Shown here: positions 14,906 to 22,953 of the stretch, one piece after another
How the letters are laid out: each line of letters opens with the position of its first letter
Numbering within the stretch: position 1 is the stretch's first letter
DNA from: a virus
Direction: 5' to 3' (one strand)
DNA: 62,297 nucleotides
IMG/VR virus record: IMGVR_UViG_3300050821_003696
Coordinates: 1-62,297 of that record
Position numbers and translations under genes: made by a program
The notes under the pieces: model-generated
Databases searched by the model: none
The model's input: only the letters and a program-made list of their open reading frames with translations
What the model was told of the DNA's origin: nothing

Positions 14906-15136
14906 ATGAGGCCGCGTTGCGATTACAGCAAATTGATCTGCCCTGCCCTAACGTTGGCAGATGCGGAGATCGAGCTATTGCGAGGAATCCTGCTCAAGTC
15001 TTACCGCTTCATCAGCCCGCACTCTGACCCTATGGGTCTTAGCAACACGGAGATGGCCGCAGAGATTATGCGCGCTCTTGAGAGACACGCACCTACCCAA
15101 TCCGCGCGGCGGATCAGTTCTGGCGACCCTCAATGA
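14906..15136 (+). CDS. Hypothetical protein, 76 aa, last gene of rightward operon
   Basis: ATAGGAGACAAG precedes the start, the same block as before 13025. The product has a cysteine-containing N-terminus and two helices. Its 3' end overlaps the convergent coiled-coil gene at 15114 by 23 bases. Function unknown. Confidence 0.55.
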   Translation: MRPRCDYSKLICPALTLADAEIELLRGILLKSYRFISPHSDPMGLSNTEMAAEIMRALERHAPTQSARRISSGDPQ

Positions 15137-15467
15137 CCTTGTGGCTATTGCTCTGCAATGAGGCAATCGCGTCCTGCACCGGTTGCGCTTGCTTGACGGC
15201 GTGTCCGATGGCGGACAGGGCGTGTTCCAACCTAGCATTTTCGGCAAGTATCGCGCCAACGCGCCTATCGAGCGTTGCCTTATCGTCCCGCAAGTCCTGA
15301 TTTGCCACATTCATCGCGTCAAGACAGCGGCGCAGGTCGGCGTTTTCCCTCTCCACCGCCTCTTTGGCCTCAACAGTGGCGAGCATGTCCCGGAGCACTT
15401 CCGGGACTTTCTCGATGAAATGACCGAACGAGACTTGGAATAGCTCGACGTTCTCTCGGGTGATCAT
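15114..15467 (-). CDS. Coiled-coil protein at the end of the lysis region, 117 aa
   Basis: Residues 25-85 form a long Glu/Arg/Leu heptad helix; no membrane span or signal peptide is visible. It lies five bases after the outer-membrane barrel gene and is the last leftward gene before the converging early operon. It could be a cytoplasmic accessory factor. Family not recognised. Confidence 0.6.
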   Translation of the reverse strand: MITRENVELFQVSFGHFIEKVPEVLRDMLATVEAKEAVERENADLRRCLDAMNVANQDLRDDKATLDRRVGAILAENARLEHALSAIGHAVKQAQPVQDAIASLQSNSHKVIEGRQN

Positions 15468-15471
15468 CGGT

Positions 15472-16194
15472 CTACCAATCGATCGCGAGGCCGGCTTTGT
15501 AGGTCGTGCTTACCGCGCCGCACGCTTGTCCTTGCGGAAGTCCGGCGCCGACGCAGATTCCCTTCTCCGGGAAGCTCGTCATGGCAAATACGTCAATGAC
15601 GGAACCGCTGGTGAGTTGGCCTTTCATGCCGATGCCGATGCCCGGAGAAAACCGCCAATCTTTGTTCGATCCGGACCCGGAGATGTCGAGGGTAATGTCC
15701 TCTTCGGTAAGAGATCCGAACAAGTAGGGCTTGATGTTGCTCGCCGTCTGCCCGCCCGGCAGCGTCGGGAACGGCGGCACTTGCAGGTTCCACGTCGGGA
15801 ACAGCGCCGCAATGTCATTGAGCGGCGCGCCGACCATGACGCGCTGAGTGAATGTAGCTGGGCCGCTGAGGCTGAATCCCTGCGCTGATCCATTGAAGTT
15901 GGTCACGCCGAACCATCCTTCGGCCGCTGCGAAATAGGCGGAGTTCGGAACATTCCAGACGTAGCCGAGAATGAACGCCGCGCCGATTTCGTTCGAGATC
16001 AGGCTGTTGGAATTGACCCCCGGCACATCGCCAGAGACCTTGCCGCCGCCGCCCATGGTTCCAATGCCGAAATAGAACCCTTGCGTGGACGGATAGGCAA
16101 AAATGCTTTTGGGGGCGGCCTTGACCGGCATGTCGGCCGCAACGGCGGGACCGCAGAGCGCGGTGGCGGCAAGCAACGCGAGCAATCGCTTCAT
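15472..16194 (-). CDS. Phage-encoded outer-membrane beta-barrel protein
   Basis: 240 residues beginning with a signal peptide, MKRLLALLAATALCGPAVAAD, cleaved after AVA. Then come DMPVKAAPKS and GFYFGIG, the start used by small rhizobial OmpA/Omp31-type barrels. Alternating Gly/aromatic strands follow, and the chain ends in IDW with a C-terminal aromatic, the beta-barrel assembly signal. ATG 16194 has GGGGAGA upstream; the longer frame to 16287 lacks one. TAG directly follows Trp. It sits beside the lysis genes, and a role in superinfection exclusion or surface change is inference. Confidence 0.8.
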   Translation of the reverse strand: MKRLLALLAATALCGPAVAADMPVKAAPKSIFAYPSTQGFYFGIGTMGGGGKVSGDVPGVNSNSLISNEIGAAFILGYVWNVPNSAYFAAAEGWFGVTNFNGSAQGFSLSGPATFTQRVMVGAPLNDIAALFPTWNLQVPPFPTLPGGQTASNIKPYLFGSLTEEDITLDISGSGSNKDWRFSPGIGIGMKGQLTSGSVIDVFAMTSFPEKGICVGAGLPQGQACGAVSTTYKAGLAIDW

Positions 16195-16283
16195 GGAAAT
16201 TCTCCCCGTTGGTGGTTCGCCAGAGATAGCACGACGAGATGAAATATGTGTTGCCCGGGAGCAACAGTCGCATACATTCTGAT

Positions 16284-16637
16284 TCACTTAACCACAAAAT
16301 GGTCCACCAGCCAGACCGCCAAAGCAATGACTGATCCGGCCACGAGGTAGGACATTTTTCCCAGAATACTGGCTGCCGTTGTTGCTCCGATCGCCTTGTC
16401 TTTCGTGCGGACCCAATCGGTGACAGCGGGCTTCATCTCAGCAACGTCACGCACGACGCCAGCTACCTGATGTGTGATCCCGATGAACCCCGTCTGCAAC
16501 TCCTCAAACTTACCGTAGAGAATGCGGCGGCCTTCTGCCGCCCGCCGATCCTGCTCGGCCCAATTCTCCTGAAATCCCCTCAGAGCGCCCTCCAGCTTTC
16601 CAAGGCTTCGGCCTATATCTTCCTCGGGCATCCCCAT
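16284..16637 (-). CDS. Membrane protein with C-terminal anchor (XhlA/DUF1515-like), 117 aa
   Basis: A long amphipathic helix (about residues 8-70) is followed by a linker and one hydrophobic span near 92-112. This is the layout of hemolysin XhlA-type and DUF1515 phage proteins associated with lysis. It lies between the holin candidate and the outer-membrane barrel. Likely a holin accessory, spanin-like or pinholin component; the exact role is open. Confidence 0.6.
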   Translation of the reverse strand: MGMPEEDIGRSLGKLEGALRGFQENWAEQDRRAAEGRRILYGKFEELQTGFIGITHQVAGVVRDVAEMKPAVTDWVRTKDKAIGATTAASILGKMSYLVAGSVIALAVWLVDHFVVK

Positions 16638-16677
16638 TCCGATTCTCGTTGTATAATTTCCGGAATCATTGATTTGG

Positions 16678-17184
16678 CTAGGCTACTGCGACGGTGGCCT
16701 TGATCTCCGGCGGCAGGGTGGCAATCGCCCTCACCACATCAGTCGTCTCCATTGTGGGGCTCTGGGCGGCAATCTGGGCGACGGTCACCTTCGGCAGATT
16801 GGCGGCCTTGAGGGCCGCGGCCTGGGCCAGAGACTTGGCCTTGAGGACTTCCAGTTGAGCGATAAGGATCGGCCGGACGTATTCGCGATATCCCGACCAC
16901 GCCAAGCTGACCAGAAACGGGGCGAGCGAGATCAGAGCCTCGGTATTGCTGCCCGTCATCAGGCCGTGGGTAACAAGAAAGGTGCCTAGAATAGCCAGCC
17001 CTTTCGTGGCCAGCATCGTTGCCACCGAGTTCAGCGTCGATGGTGGCAAGGTCGGCGGTCCGGCGATGGCGGCGGGAGTGGTCGCAGCGTCCATGGGATG
17101 AATTTCCTTTCCGGTTTCCCGATCATAATACCACATTCCGTCCTCTAAGCCCGTAATACGGTTCATTCCGCGATATGTGGTCAT
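16678..17184 (-). CDS. Holin candidate, 168 aa
   Basis: Two hydrophobic spans at about residues 52-75 and 80-98 are followed by an Ala/Lys-rich cytoplasmic helix. ATGA overlap with the endolysin gene immediately upstream places it as the partner holin. The N-terminal 45 residues are polar and Pro-rich. It ends in TAG. Confidence 0.6.
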   Translation of the reverse strand: MTTYRGMNRITGLEDGMWYYDRETGKEIHPMDAATTPAAIAGPPTLPPSTLNSVATMLATKGLAILGTFLVTHGLMTGSNTEALISLAPFLVSLAWSGYREYVRPILIAQLEVLKAKSLAQAAALKAANLPKVTVAQIAAQSPTMETTDVVRAIATLPPEIKATVAVA

Positions 17185-18107
17185 GCCGCTCTCGCCTTCA
17201 GGGCCGTGTCCATCGCCGCTTCGGTCAGCGGCCCGGCCTTGCCGTCCTGGAGGAGCCCGTGGGCCGCCTGGAACTCCTTCACGGCCGCTTGGGTTGCTGG
17301 TCCGTCCACCCCGTCGACCTCCAAGCCCGCCCCGTCCAGGGCATTGAGAGCTGCCTGGACCCAGGAGGTGTGGTTGCCGATCATGGCGGTGGACGCTGGC
17401 GGGGGTTTCGGAGTCGGCGGCGCCACGGAGGGGGGCGTGGCGGCAGGCCCATCAGACGCCACCGCAACCCCGCCGAATGGAACGAAATCCCCGATGTCAG
17501 ACCGGTCCGGGTTGATGTCATTCGGATCGGTATCCAGTCCGGAGATGATCTGGGGCACATGCTGGCGGAGGTTCCATTTTCCGGACGCCAGAAAAACGTG
17601 CGATTCGGTCCATCCGGTCGAGCAGGAGACCCACGCCAGCTCCGCCAGCCCTGCCTCGGCGACCGACCGGCAGGACAGACCCGAGCCATACACCCCGACT
17701 CGCAGCTTCGGCAGCCCATTGTCCTCCGCAAAGGCACGCCGTACGCCTTGGAAATATGGGATGACATTGAGCCTGATCTGGAGCGCGTTGGCGTCGAAAT
17801 CGACCGCGAAAAACTCCGCACTCCCGTCCGGCTGGCCGCGCTTGCCGGCTTGGTCACGAGCGTACTTGGCGTCCAGATACCCGATAGCGTCCGAAAACTG
17901 CCCGGACTGGTCGCCAGCGCCCTCGTACACGATCCCGAGCCGCATGCCCGCCGCCGCGATGGCGCGCGCCTCTGCCGGCTTGATCTGTTTCTCGCCGGCC
18001 GGATTGAGGCGGTTGTCATATCGGATGATGGTTTCGATGCCCGCCGCCTTGAGCGCCGAGAGGTGATTCGTGACGTTATGATTCGTATCAATACATCGAC
18101 TGGTCAT
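17181..18107 (-). CDS. Endolysin: DUF1906 glycoside-hydrolase-like plus peptidoglycan-binding domain
   Basis: The 308-residue protein begins with a Rv2525c/DUF1906-type TIM-barrel domain: IDTNHNVT, then TIIRYDNR, LGIVYEG, EFFAVDFDAN, LRVGVYGSG and WVSCSTGW, to about 210. A Pro-rich linker (about 220-245) leads to a PG_binding_1 domain with WVQAALNAL and GPATQAAVKEFQAAHGL. It probably cleaves peptidoglycan at lysis. No signal peptide is present, so it depends on the holin encoded next. Confidence 0.85.
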   Translation of the reverse strand: MTSRCIDTNHNVTNHLSALKAAGIETIIRYDNRLNPAGEKQIKPAEARAIAAAGMRLGIVYEGAGDQSGQFSDAIGYLDAKYARDQAGKRGQPDGSAEFFAVDFDANALQIRLNVIPYFQGVRRAFAEDNGLPKLRVGVYGSGLSCRSVAEAGLAELAWVSCSTGWTESHVFLASGKWNLRQHVPQIISGLDTDPNDINPDRSDIGDFVPFGGVAVASDGPAATPPSVAPPTPKPPPASTAMIGNHTSWVQAALNALDGAGLEVDGVDGPATQAAVKEFQAAHGLLQDGKAGPLTEAAMDTALKARAA

Positions 18108-18145
18108 TTCATCCTACCTCGTTAAGCCACATCGGCGTGTTGTCG

Positions 18146-19960
18146 TCAAAAGCCAAAACCAGCTCGGATATAATTGTTAGCCGCATGAGCCATTAACGCC
18201 GGATTCCAGTTGTCCTTGCTTTGTAATCTAGCCGCGGAGAGAAACCCTGTTAGAGTTGCAGTTAATCCAAGCGTACCGGCGTAGCTGCCGACGCTGCGGG
18301 TCGAATCTGGATATGGAAAGGTGCCGATGTGCGGCCCAGAGCTATCAATGTCGTTGGGTGACATTGTGTTGCCGTTGCCGTCGCTGCCGTCGTCCAGCAC
18401 GTTACCGGCCATACCAGTGCCAGTCTTCCATTGGAAAATGACATTGCTCGACGCAGTGACCGGTGTCGGAACAAGATCGGATGAAAATGCTGCCGAAGAA
18501 GCCACCCCTGATCCGCTTGGCGTCGTCGAAAGCTGCAACGTTCCTGTCGCGCCATTTCCCGGGCCACCAGCAAGAACAATTGAAACTGCGTAATACTTCG
18601 ACCACGCTGCCAAGCCACCACCAGCCGTCTTGAGTAGCATTTGCATGTTGGTCTGACCGATATTGTCGCTAACTATAGTGGCTACTGTTGGATTAGCGTT
18701 TGTAAGAGAACCAGTTGCGGTATCGAAACTTATAGCATTTCTTCCAGCATCAGTGCTGATGGCATGTGCGAATACGTTGTTTTGAATAGTGTGTGTTCCA
18801 ATCGTGTGAGACGCCACGACACCCCATCCACGCCCCTGTGGACCGCCATTCCCAGCATTCTGCTGAATGTTGTAACCTTCCGTAACTACATTGTTGGTAA
18901 CTGTGCTACCGTTCATTCGAACATCGAAAGCGATCGGATTGTGGACGAACAGGTTATCAAAGACCGTCCCGCCCGTGCGCAATTGCAAACCAGCAGCAGA
19001 GGCATTAGCGGAGATATTTCCGCTAAAAGTGGTAGGTGTCGATGTCTGCGCCGGGTTATCTGGAGCCGTCTCGATTACTTGAACATAGACGTTCTGATTA
19101 AACACCGTCGCATCAGCCCCAGCATTGAATAGCGTCGTATTCTCATTCCATCCATTGTGGTCAAATAGATTTTCCGTAATCGAAGTATTGAAGTGGTTGT
19201 CCATAATCAGACCTTCAGAGTGCCCCGATTCATTGTAAGAGTCCACAATAACGTTGCGGTTAATTCGCATGTTCGTAAGCTTCGCAAAACCAACACCACC
19301 TATTGAAGCGTTGGTGGTGTAATATCTTATCAGCATGTTTTGCATCACAAGACCGTCGCAATCGACGAGCCAGAAAAATCCAATGTCCCCTGTAGGCCCG
19401 GTAAAATCCGGTGAGTTCGGATCGCGAGTGCTGGCGTAAAGATCAAGTCCATCCCACGCCCAAAAGTTCATAGCGCCGCCGCCAGAAAACGAAACCGCAG
19501 AACTTGCACCGCTCTTAAATTGCGGTCGAGTGGTTCCTGGGCCATAGCTGGATATTAGAATAGGTTCGCTCGCTGATCTTCCAGACGGATTAACTGGATT
19601 TTGAAACTGTTCACCAGACCACACGTCACCTTTTTTGAACAAAACCCAATCCGGCTTTCCGGCGCGGATAAGCGATAGTCCGTGACTAACAGTAAGACAT
19701 GGAGTAGCGAATGAATTATTGACCGGTGGAACAGCAATGCACGTATTCGAGTCGTTTCCGCTCTTTGAGACATAAATGATGCAAGTGCCGGTATAGGTTC
19801 CCGATCCGGCTGGCGTACAACTACCGCTGCCGATTGATGGAGTAAATACAATCCAGCCTGGATCAACTCCAGTCCCGTTGACTTGAAATATGGCGAATTG
19901 AGCCGTGGCGAACGAGCACCACGACAGAATAACAAAACCAATCGCGATAACTTTGTGCAT
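18146..19960 (-). CDS. Secreted right-handed beta-helix protein (tailspike-like)
   Basis: 604 residues. The N-terminus MHKVIAIGFVILSWCSFATAQ is a clear signal peptide. The body (about 90-420) has short Asn/Thr/Val-rich coils typical of a parallel beta-helix, with repeated NNVF and NITEN-like turns, as in pectate-lyase-type depolymerases. It is the last of five consecutive genes with signal peptides after the tail genes. A polysaccharide-binding or cleaving role is likely, but a Sec leader is unusual for a virion protein, so a secreted enzyme is also possible. Confidence 0.65.
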   Translation of the reverse strand: MHKVIAIGFVILSWCSFATAQFAIFQVNGTGVDPGWIVFTPSIGSGSCTPAGSGTYTGTCIIYVSKSGNDSNTCIAVPPVNNSFATPCLTVSHGLSLIRAGKPDWVLFKKGDVWSGEQFQNPVNPSGRSASEPILISSYGPGTTRPQFKSGASSAVSFSGGGAMNFWAWDGLDLYASTRDPNSPDFTGPTGDIGFFWLVDCDGLVMQNMLIRYYTTNASIGGVGFAKLTNMRINRNVIVDSYNESGHSEGLIMDNHFNTSITENLFDHNGWNENTTLFNAGADATVFNQNVYVQVIETAPDNPAQTSTPTTFSGNISANASAAGLQLRTGGTVFDNLFVHNPIAFDVRMNGSTVTNNVVTEGYNIQQNAGNGGPQGRGWGVVASHTIGTHTIQNNVFAHAISTDAGRNAISFDTATGSLTNANPTVATIVSDNIGQTNMQMLLKTAGGGLAAWSKYYAVSIVLAGGPGNGATGTLQLSTTPSGSGVASSAAFSSDLVPTPVTASSNVIFQWKTGTGMAGNVLDDGSDGNGNTMSPNDIDSSGPHIGTFPYPDSTRSVGSYAGTLGLTATLTGFLSAARLQSKDNWNPALMAHAANNYIRAGFGF

Positions 19961-19964
19961 GATT

Positions 19965-20726
19965 TTAATTGTGCAATATGTCTGTGCCGACAGCGAGAAA
20001 GGTGCCGGATGCAGCGTATGCTGCTGTCATATTCACAGTCGCAGCGCCAACGTTATAGTTTGATGCGTAGTTATTGCTCAACGCCGTTGACGAACTTATC
20101 GTCGTTCCGTTAATCGCTCCCCAATTTCCAGCGTTTTGCTGGTGCGCAGCCACTACCTTATTGTTCGTTTGGCTTGTCACCGTCACAGTAGATGTCGTAA
20201 CTGCCGAGCCTGTATTTGACGTGCCGTTAGGGCAGCTTGTCGTTCCGCCAGTTTGATTTACGTTGGTAAACGACAGCCCGTCTAGATACGCCTGAAACGT
20301 CCCAGTCCACGACGCGACCAGCGCGTGGTTCCCCGTCGCCGGAGCCACCAAACAAAAAATCACCGTTGAATAAGCTGAAGCAGAAAACCCAGACGCTACC
20401 TGCGTCATGGAAACTCCGTTCCATGTCATGGCTACGCTAGCGGGCACAACGATATCATTAAATCCTACAACACCAACCAATACAGTGCTATTAAGTGCTC
20501 CAATCGTAAGATTGTTGTTGGTGACAGTTGTGCTATTTGCCGTCGCGAGAGCAGACACTTTCGCATCAAACGTGACAGTGTTACCGCCGCCCCCGCCAGC
20601 AGCGTCAAGAGCCGATCTGCTGGTAAAGGTCCCAGGAGGAAAGCTGTTAAACTGCGCCTGGGCAGTGAAAACTATCCCAAGCAGTAGCGCCGCAACTAAG
20701 CATAGATCGGAAATTATCCGGCGCAT
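19965..20726 (-). CDS. Secreted beta-rich protein, 253 aa
   Basis: Begins MRRIISDLCLVAALLLGIVF then TAQAQ, a signal peptide with an AQA cleavage site. The mature part is Thr/Val/Asn-rich, with strands such as VVGFNDIVVPASVAMTWNGVSM and a Gly-run linker near 45, resembling a C-terminal binding domain of bacteriophage fibres. ATG 20726 overlaps the upstream stop as TGATG, so translation is coupled. Function unknown. Confidence 0.6.
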   Translation of the reverse strand: MRRIISDLCLVAALLLGIVFTAQAQFNSFPPGTFTSRSALDAAGGGGGNTVTFDAKVSALATANSTTVTNNNLTIGALNSTVLVGVVGFNDIVVPASVAMTWNGVSMTQVASGFSASAYSTVIFCLVAPATGNHALVASWTGTFQAYLDGLSFTNVNQTGGTTSCPNGTSNTGSAVTTSTVTVTSQTNNKVVAAHQQNAGNWGAINGTTISSSTALSNNYASNYNVGAATVNMTAAYAASGTFLAVGTDILHN

Positions 20727-22594
20727 CAGGAGAATGACCCATAGCACACGACCGAGACGTTCGTCCCAGTGGTCACCTGCCACGATCCGTTGCGGCTAAT
20801 CGCGCCAACAGGGACAGAGATTGGAGTCAAATTAGAAGTGCTTGTCGCACCACCAGCAAATAAAATGGCTGAATTGGCAGCGGTATTTGATCCGTCAAAT
20901 ACCGTCACCACTCCTGGAGAAGTCGATGCAGGATAAATTACGCAATGCGAGAGGTAGTCTCCCGCCGCTCCGGTCGAGGATTGCAGAACTGTGGCAGTTT
21001 GCGAAGCGGCTACAGCTTGATAACGACTGCCACCGTTAACCACGCCGACGCCGCCCTTGACTAGCGCCGCCCCGGCATTGGTTGCCTGATCAGTAGAGAC
21101 TGTAACCCGCTGTGCGCCGGTTCCGGTTGCGCCGGTTCCGGTTAACACAGTTACGCCGTTAACCTGAGCGGTGTTTGAGGGCAGAGTGCTTTGGTTGCTA
21201 GCGATGGCGACTGGCACGGAGGCTGCCATGGTGCCTTGACCATGCGCCAAGTCAGCGATGGAGCCGGCCACAAACGCGCCGCTCACGGCGGCGCCGCTTG
21301 CGATGGATCCAGAGGCCAGAGCACCCGAAGCGAACGATCCGGAGGCATATGCCCCGGATGCAGCCTTCACCGCCACCGCTGCTTGGTCGCTCGCAATGAC
21401 TACGGGAGATGAGTTCGCGCTGGTAGCCGATCCATTGGCATTCGCATTATCAACGGTCGTGTGGACAGACCCACCCGCCGTGCAAGACACTATACCAACG
21501 TGGGCAGCGGTCGTGGTTGCCGATCCATTGTAGCAGCCGATCGGCGTCTCGTTGGTGGTGCCAAGCGTGAAAGCCGCGTTGTCGGCTATCGCAGTCCCGC
21601 CCGAGCCGGCGCCCGCCTTGATGTTGACCAGCAGGTTGCCGGCATTGTCCATCTGAAGCGGGGAAACATTAGTAGTCGATAGCGTCGTCGGGGTGGTCGT
21701 AAACTGTCCCATAACAACCATGCCGTTGGTTGGCACGGTAACGTTTTGGCCAGTTCCTGCAAGACCCCAAGTAGCCGCGGTGGTTGGGTTAACAGTCCAA
21801 GCACCAGACTGTGTCGACGCAAAGGTAGTATTGCCGATCGAACCTCCGGCTTGGAACGGTGTGCCCAGCGTCGTGTTTATCGTGGCGAGTTGCGTCGTCA
21901 TCAGCCGCAGCTTGGCCGACATCGTTCCGGTGGCACCGGCCGCCGGAGATGCGTCGGTGGTCAAACCTTCGGTGAGATTCCACCCGTCCACGCCAGCGCC
22001 TGCCGCTAAAGACCCCGCCGCAAAAGCGCCAGAGGCAACGGAGCCAGAAGAAAGAGCGCCGGAAGCGTATGACCCGGATGCCGCCGTTATGGCACCGCCT
22101 CCACCGCCCGATCCGCCTCCACCCCCCGATCCTGTTGGCAAGCCAGAGCCGCCAACCATGTTGACAGTCGTGGTCGATGTTGAGGTTATGCAGGTGAGCT
22201 GCGTTGCCGCGCCAACCGTAAACGCGAACCAGCTATTCGGCGGAATAAGCTGATCGCTGGTCGTAGCCGACGCACCAAGCTTGCAATATGCTCCGTTGGT
22301 TGCTCCGACGTTGGAGGCGACCACGACCGCCCCCGCAGGCAACGTGCCAGTGACGCCGCCGGTCGTGACGGAAATCGGAGTGCCGGTGGTCTGGGTTGTC
22401 GGGAACCCGGTAATCGAGGCGGAGACCGACGCGCTGACTACCAGCGGAGTAGTCGAGTTGCACGGAAGCCACTGATTGAGCCCGGACGTGGCGTTCGGAT
22501 TCCAGCAATTCAGGTTGACGTTCTGGGCCTGAGCTGGTGATCCGCCGAGACTGATGGCGAACAGCCCGATGAGGAATAGCAACGCGCGGGTCAT
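20726..22594 (-). CDS. Secreted repetitive fibre-like protein, 622 aa
   Basis: Signal peptide MTRALLFLIGLFAISLGG with cleavage after AQA near 24. The mature chain is low-complexity, with two blocks of five-residue ASG-type repeats (about 170-200 and 410-450, for example YASGALSSGSVASGAFAAGS). The blocks are separated by Val/Thr-rich segments with conserved spacing (TNETPIGCYNGSAT), and a compact C-terminal domain ends VVCYGSFS. Probably a fibrous surface or tail-associated protein. ATGA-coupled upstream. Confidence 0.6.
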   Translation of the reverse strand: MTRALLFLIGLFAISLGGSPAQAQNVNLNCWNPNATSGLNQWLPCNSTTPLVVSASVSASITGFPTTQTTGTPISVTTGGVTGTLPAGAVVVASNVGATNGAYCKLGASATTSDQLIPPNSWFAFTVGAATQLTCITSTSTTTVNMVGGSGLPTGSGGGGGSGGGGGAITAASGSYASGALSSGSVASGAFAAGSLAAGAGVDGWNLTEGLTTDASPAAGATGTMSAKLRLMTTQLATINTTLGTPFQAGGSIGNTTFASTQSGAWTVNPTTAATWGLAGTGQNVTVPTNGMVVMGQFTTTPTTLSTTNVSPLQMDNAGNLLVNIKAGAGSGGTAIADNAAFTLGTTNETPIGCYNGSATTTAAHVGIVSCTAGGSVHTTVDNANANGSATSANSSPVVIASDQAAVAVKAASGAYASGSFASGALASGSIASGAAVSGAFVAGSIADLAHGQGTMAASVPVAIASNQSTLPSNTAQVNGVTVLTGTGATGTGAQRVTVSTDQATNAGAALVKGGVGVVNGGSRYQAVAASQTATVLQSSTGAAGDYLSHCVIYPASTSPGVVTVFDGSNTAANSAILFAGGATSTSNLTPISVPVGAISRNGSWQVTTGTNVSVVCYGSFS

Positions 22595-22824
22595 TTGGGT
22601 GGCTCCTGCTTGGCCTCAAGTTCCTTCACGCGGGCCTGGGACGCGGCCAATGCGGCCTGAAGCTGCTCGATCTGGATGGACTGAGTGGTCACCTGAATGA
22701 TGAGATTCCCGAGCTGCGAGGCGATGCGCTGCTCGACCGGGATGGGAGCCTGCGACTGCGGCTGAGGCTGTTGGGCCAGCGCGGGTGAGGAGAGAAGAAT
22801 GGCGGCAAAAATGGATAAGCGCAT
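22591..22824 (-). CDS. Secreted short coiled-coil protein, 77 aa
   Basis: MRLSIFAAILLSSPALAQQ is a signal peptide; the mature part is a Gln-rich helix with heptads (about 30-72) ending in KQEPPK. GAGGAAAT lies before ATG 22824. In the same frame upstream, a short open segment starting at ATG 22896 (MTKLIDTNHDVTHRY) resembles the first residues of the phage endolysin and may be a remnant. Function unknown. Confidence 0.6.
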   Translation of the reverse strand: MRLSIFAAILLSSPALAQQPQPQSQAPIPVEQRIASQLGNLIIQVTTQSIQIEQLQAALAASQARVKELEAKQEPPK

Positions 22825-22953
22825 TTCATTTCCTCTACGTAGCGGCTGAATGTATCGGTGTGTAACATCGTGGTTGGTGTCGATGAGTTTGGTCATTTTG
22901 GCGGTTCCTGCTCGCCCCGCGCTGGCGGATTGAATAATTTTCATTTTTGCTTC

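Larger units (their letters stand above)
10876..14910 (+). repeat. Recurring start-associated linker sequences between small genes
   Basis: Nearly every junction in this stretch reuses the same short blocks, each ending in a Shine-Dalgarno. CTGCGAGACGGAGG or close variants occur near 11843, 12528, 13312, 14415 and 14604. CTGCGATACGGAGG occurs near 11442 and 12770, with a divergent copy near 14191. TGACCCGCAGCCG occurs near 11162, 12982 and 14396. ACCGCCTCA-AGGAG occurs near 13003 and 13708. AGCACATGGCTAACC occurs near 13298 and 14590, with a variant near 13691. AACAAAGCTGCGATAC occurs near 12766 and 14185. The blocks are combined in different orders. Confidence 0.8.

Noticed and set aside
17175-18125. 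Long plus-strand open frame (316 codons) over the endolysin gene
   Set aside because: It is the reverse complement of a gene with clear domains, lacks a ribosome binding site and has an Arg/Gly-rich antisense composition.
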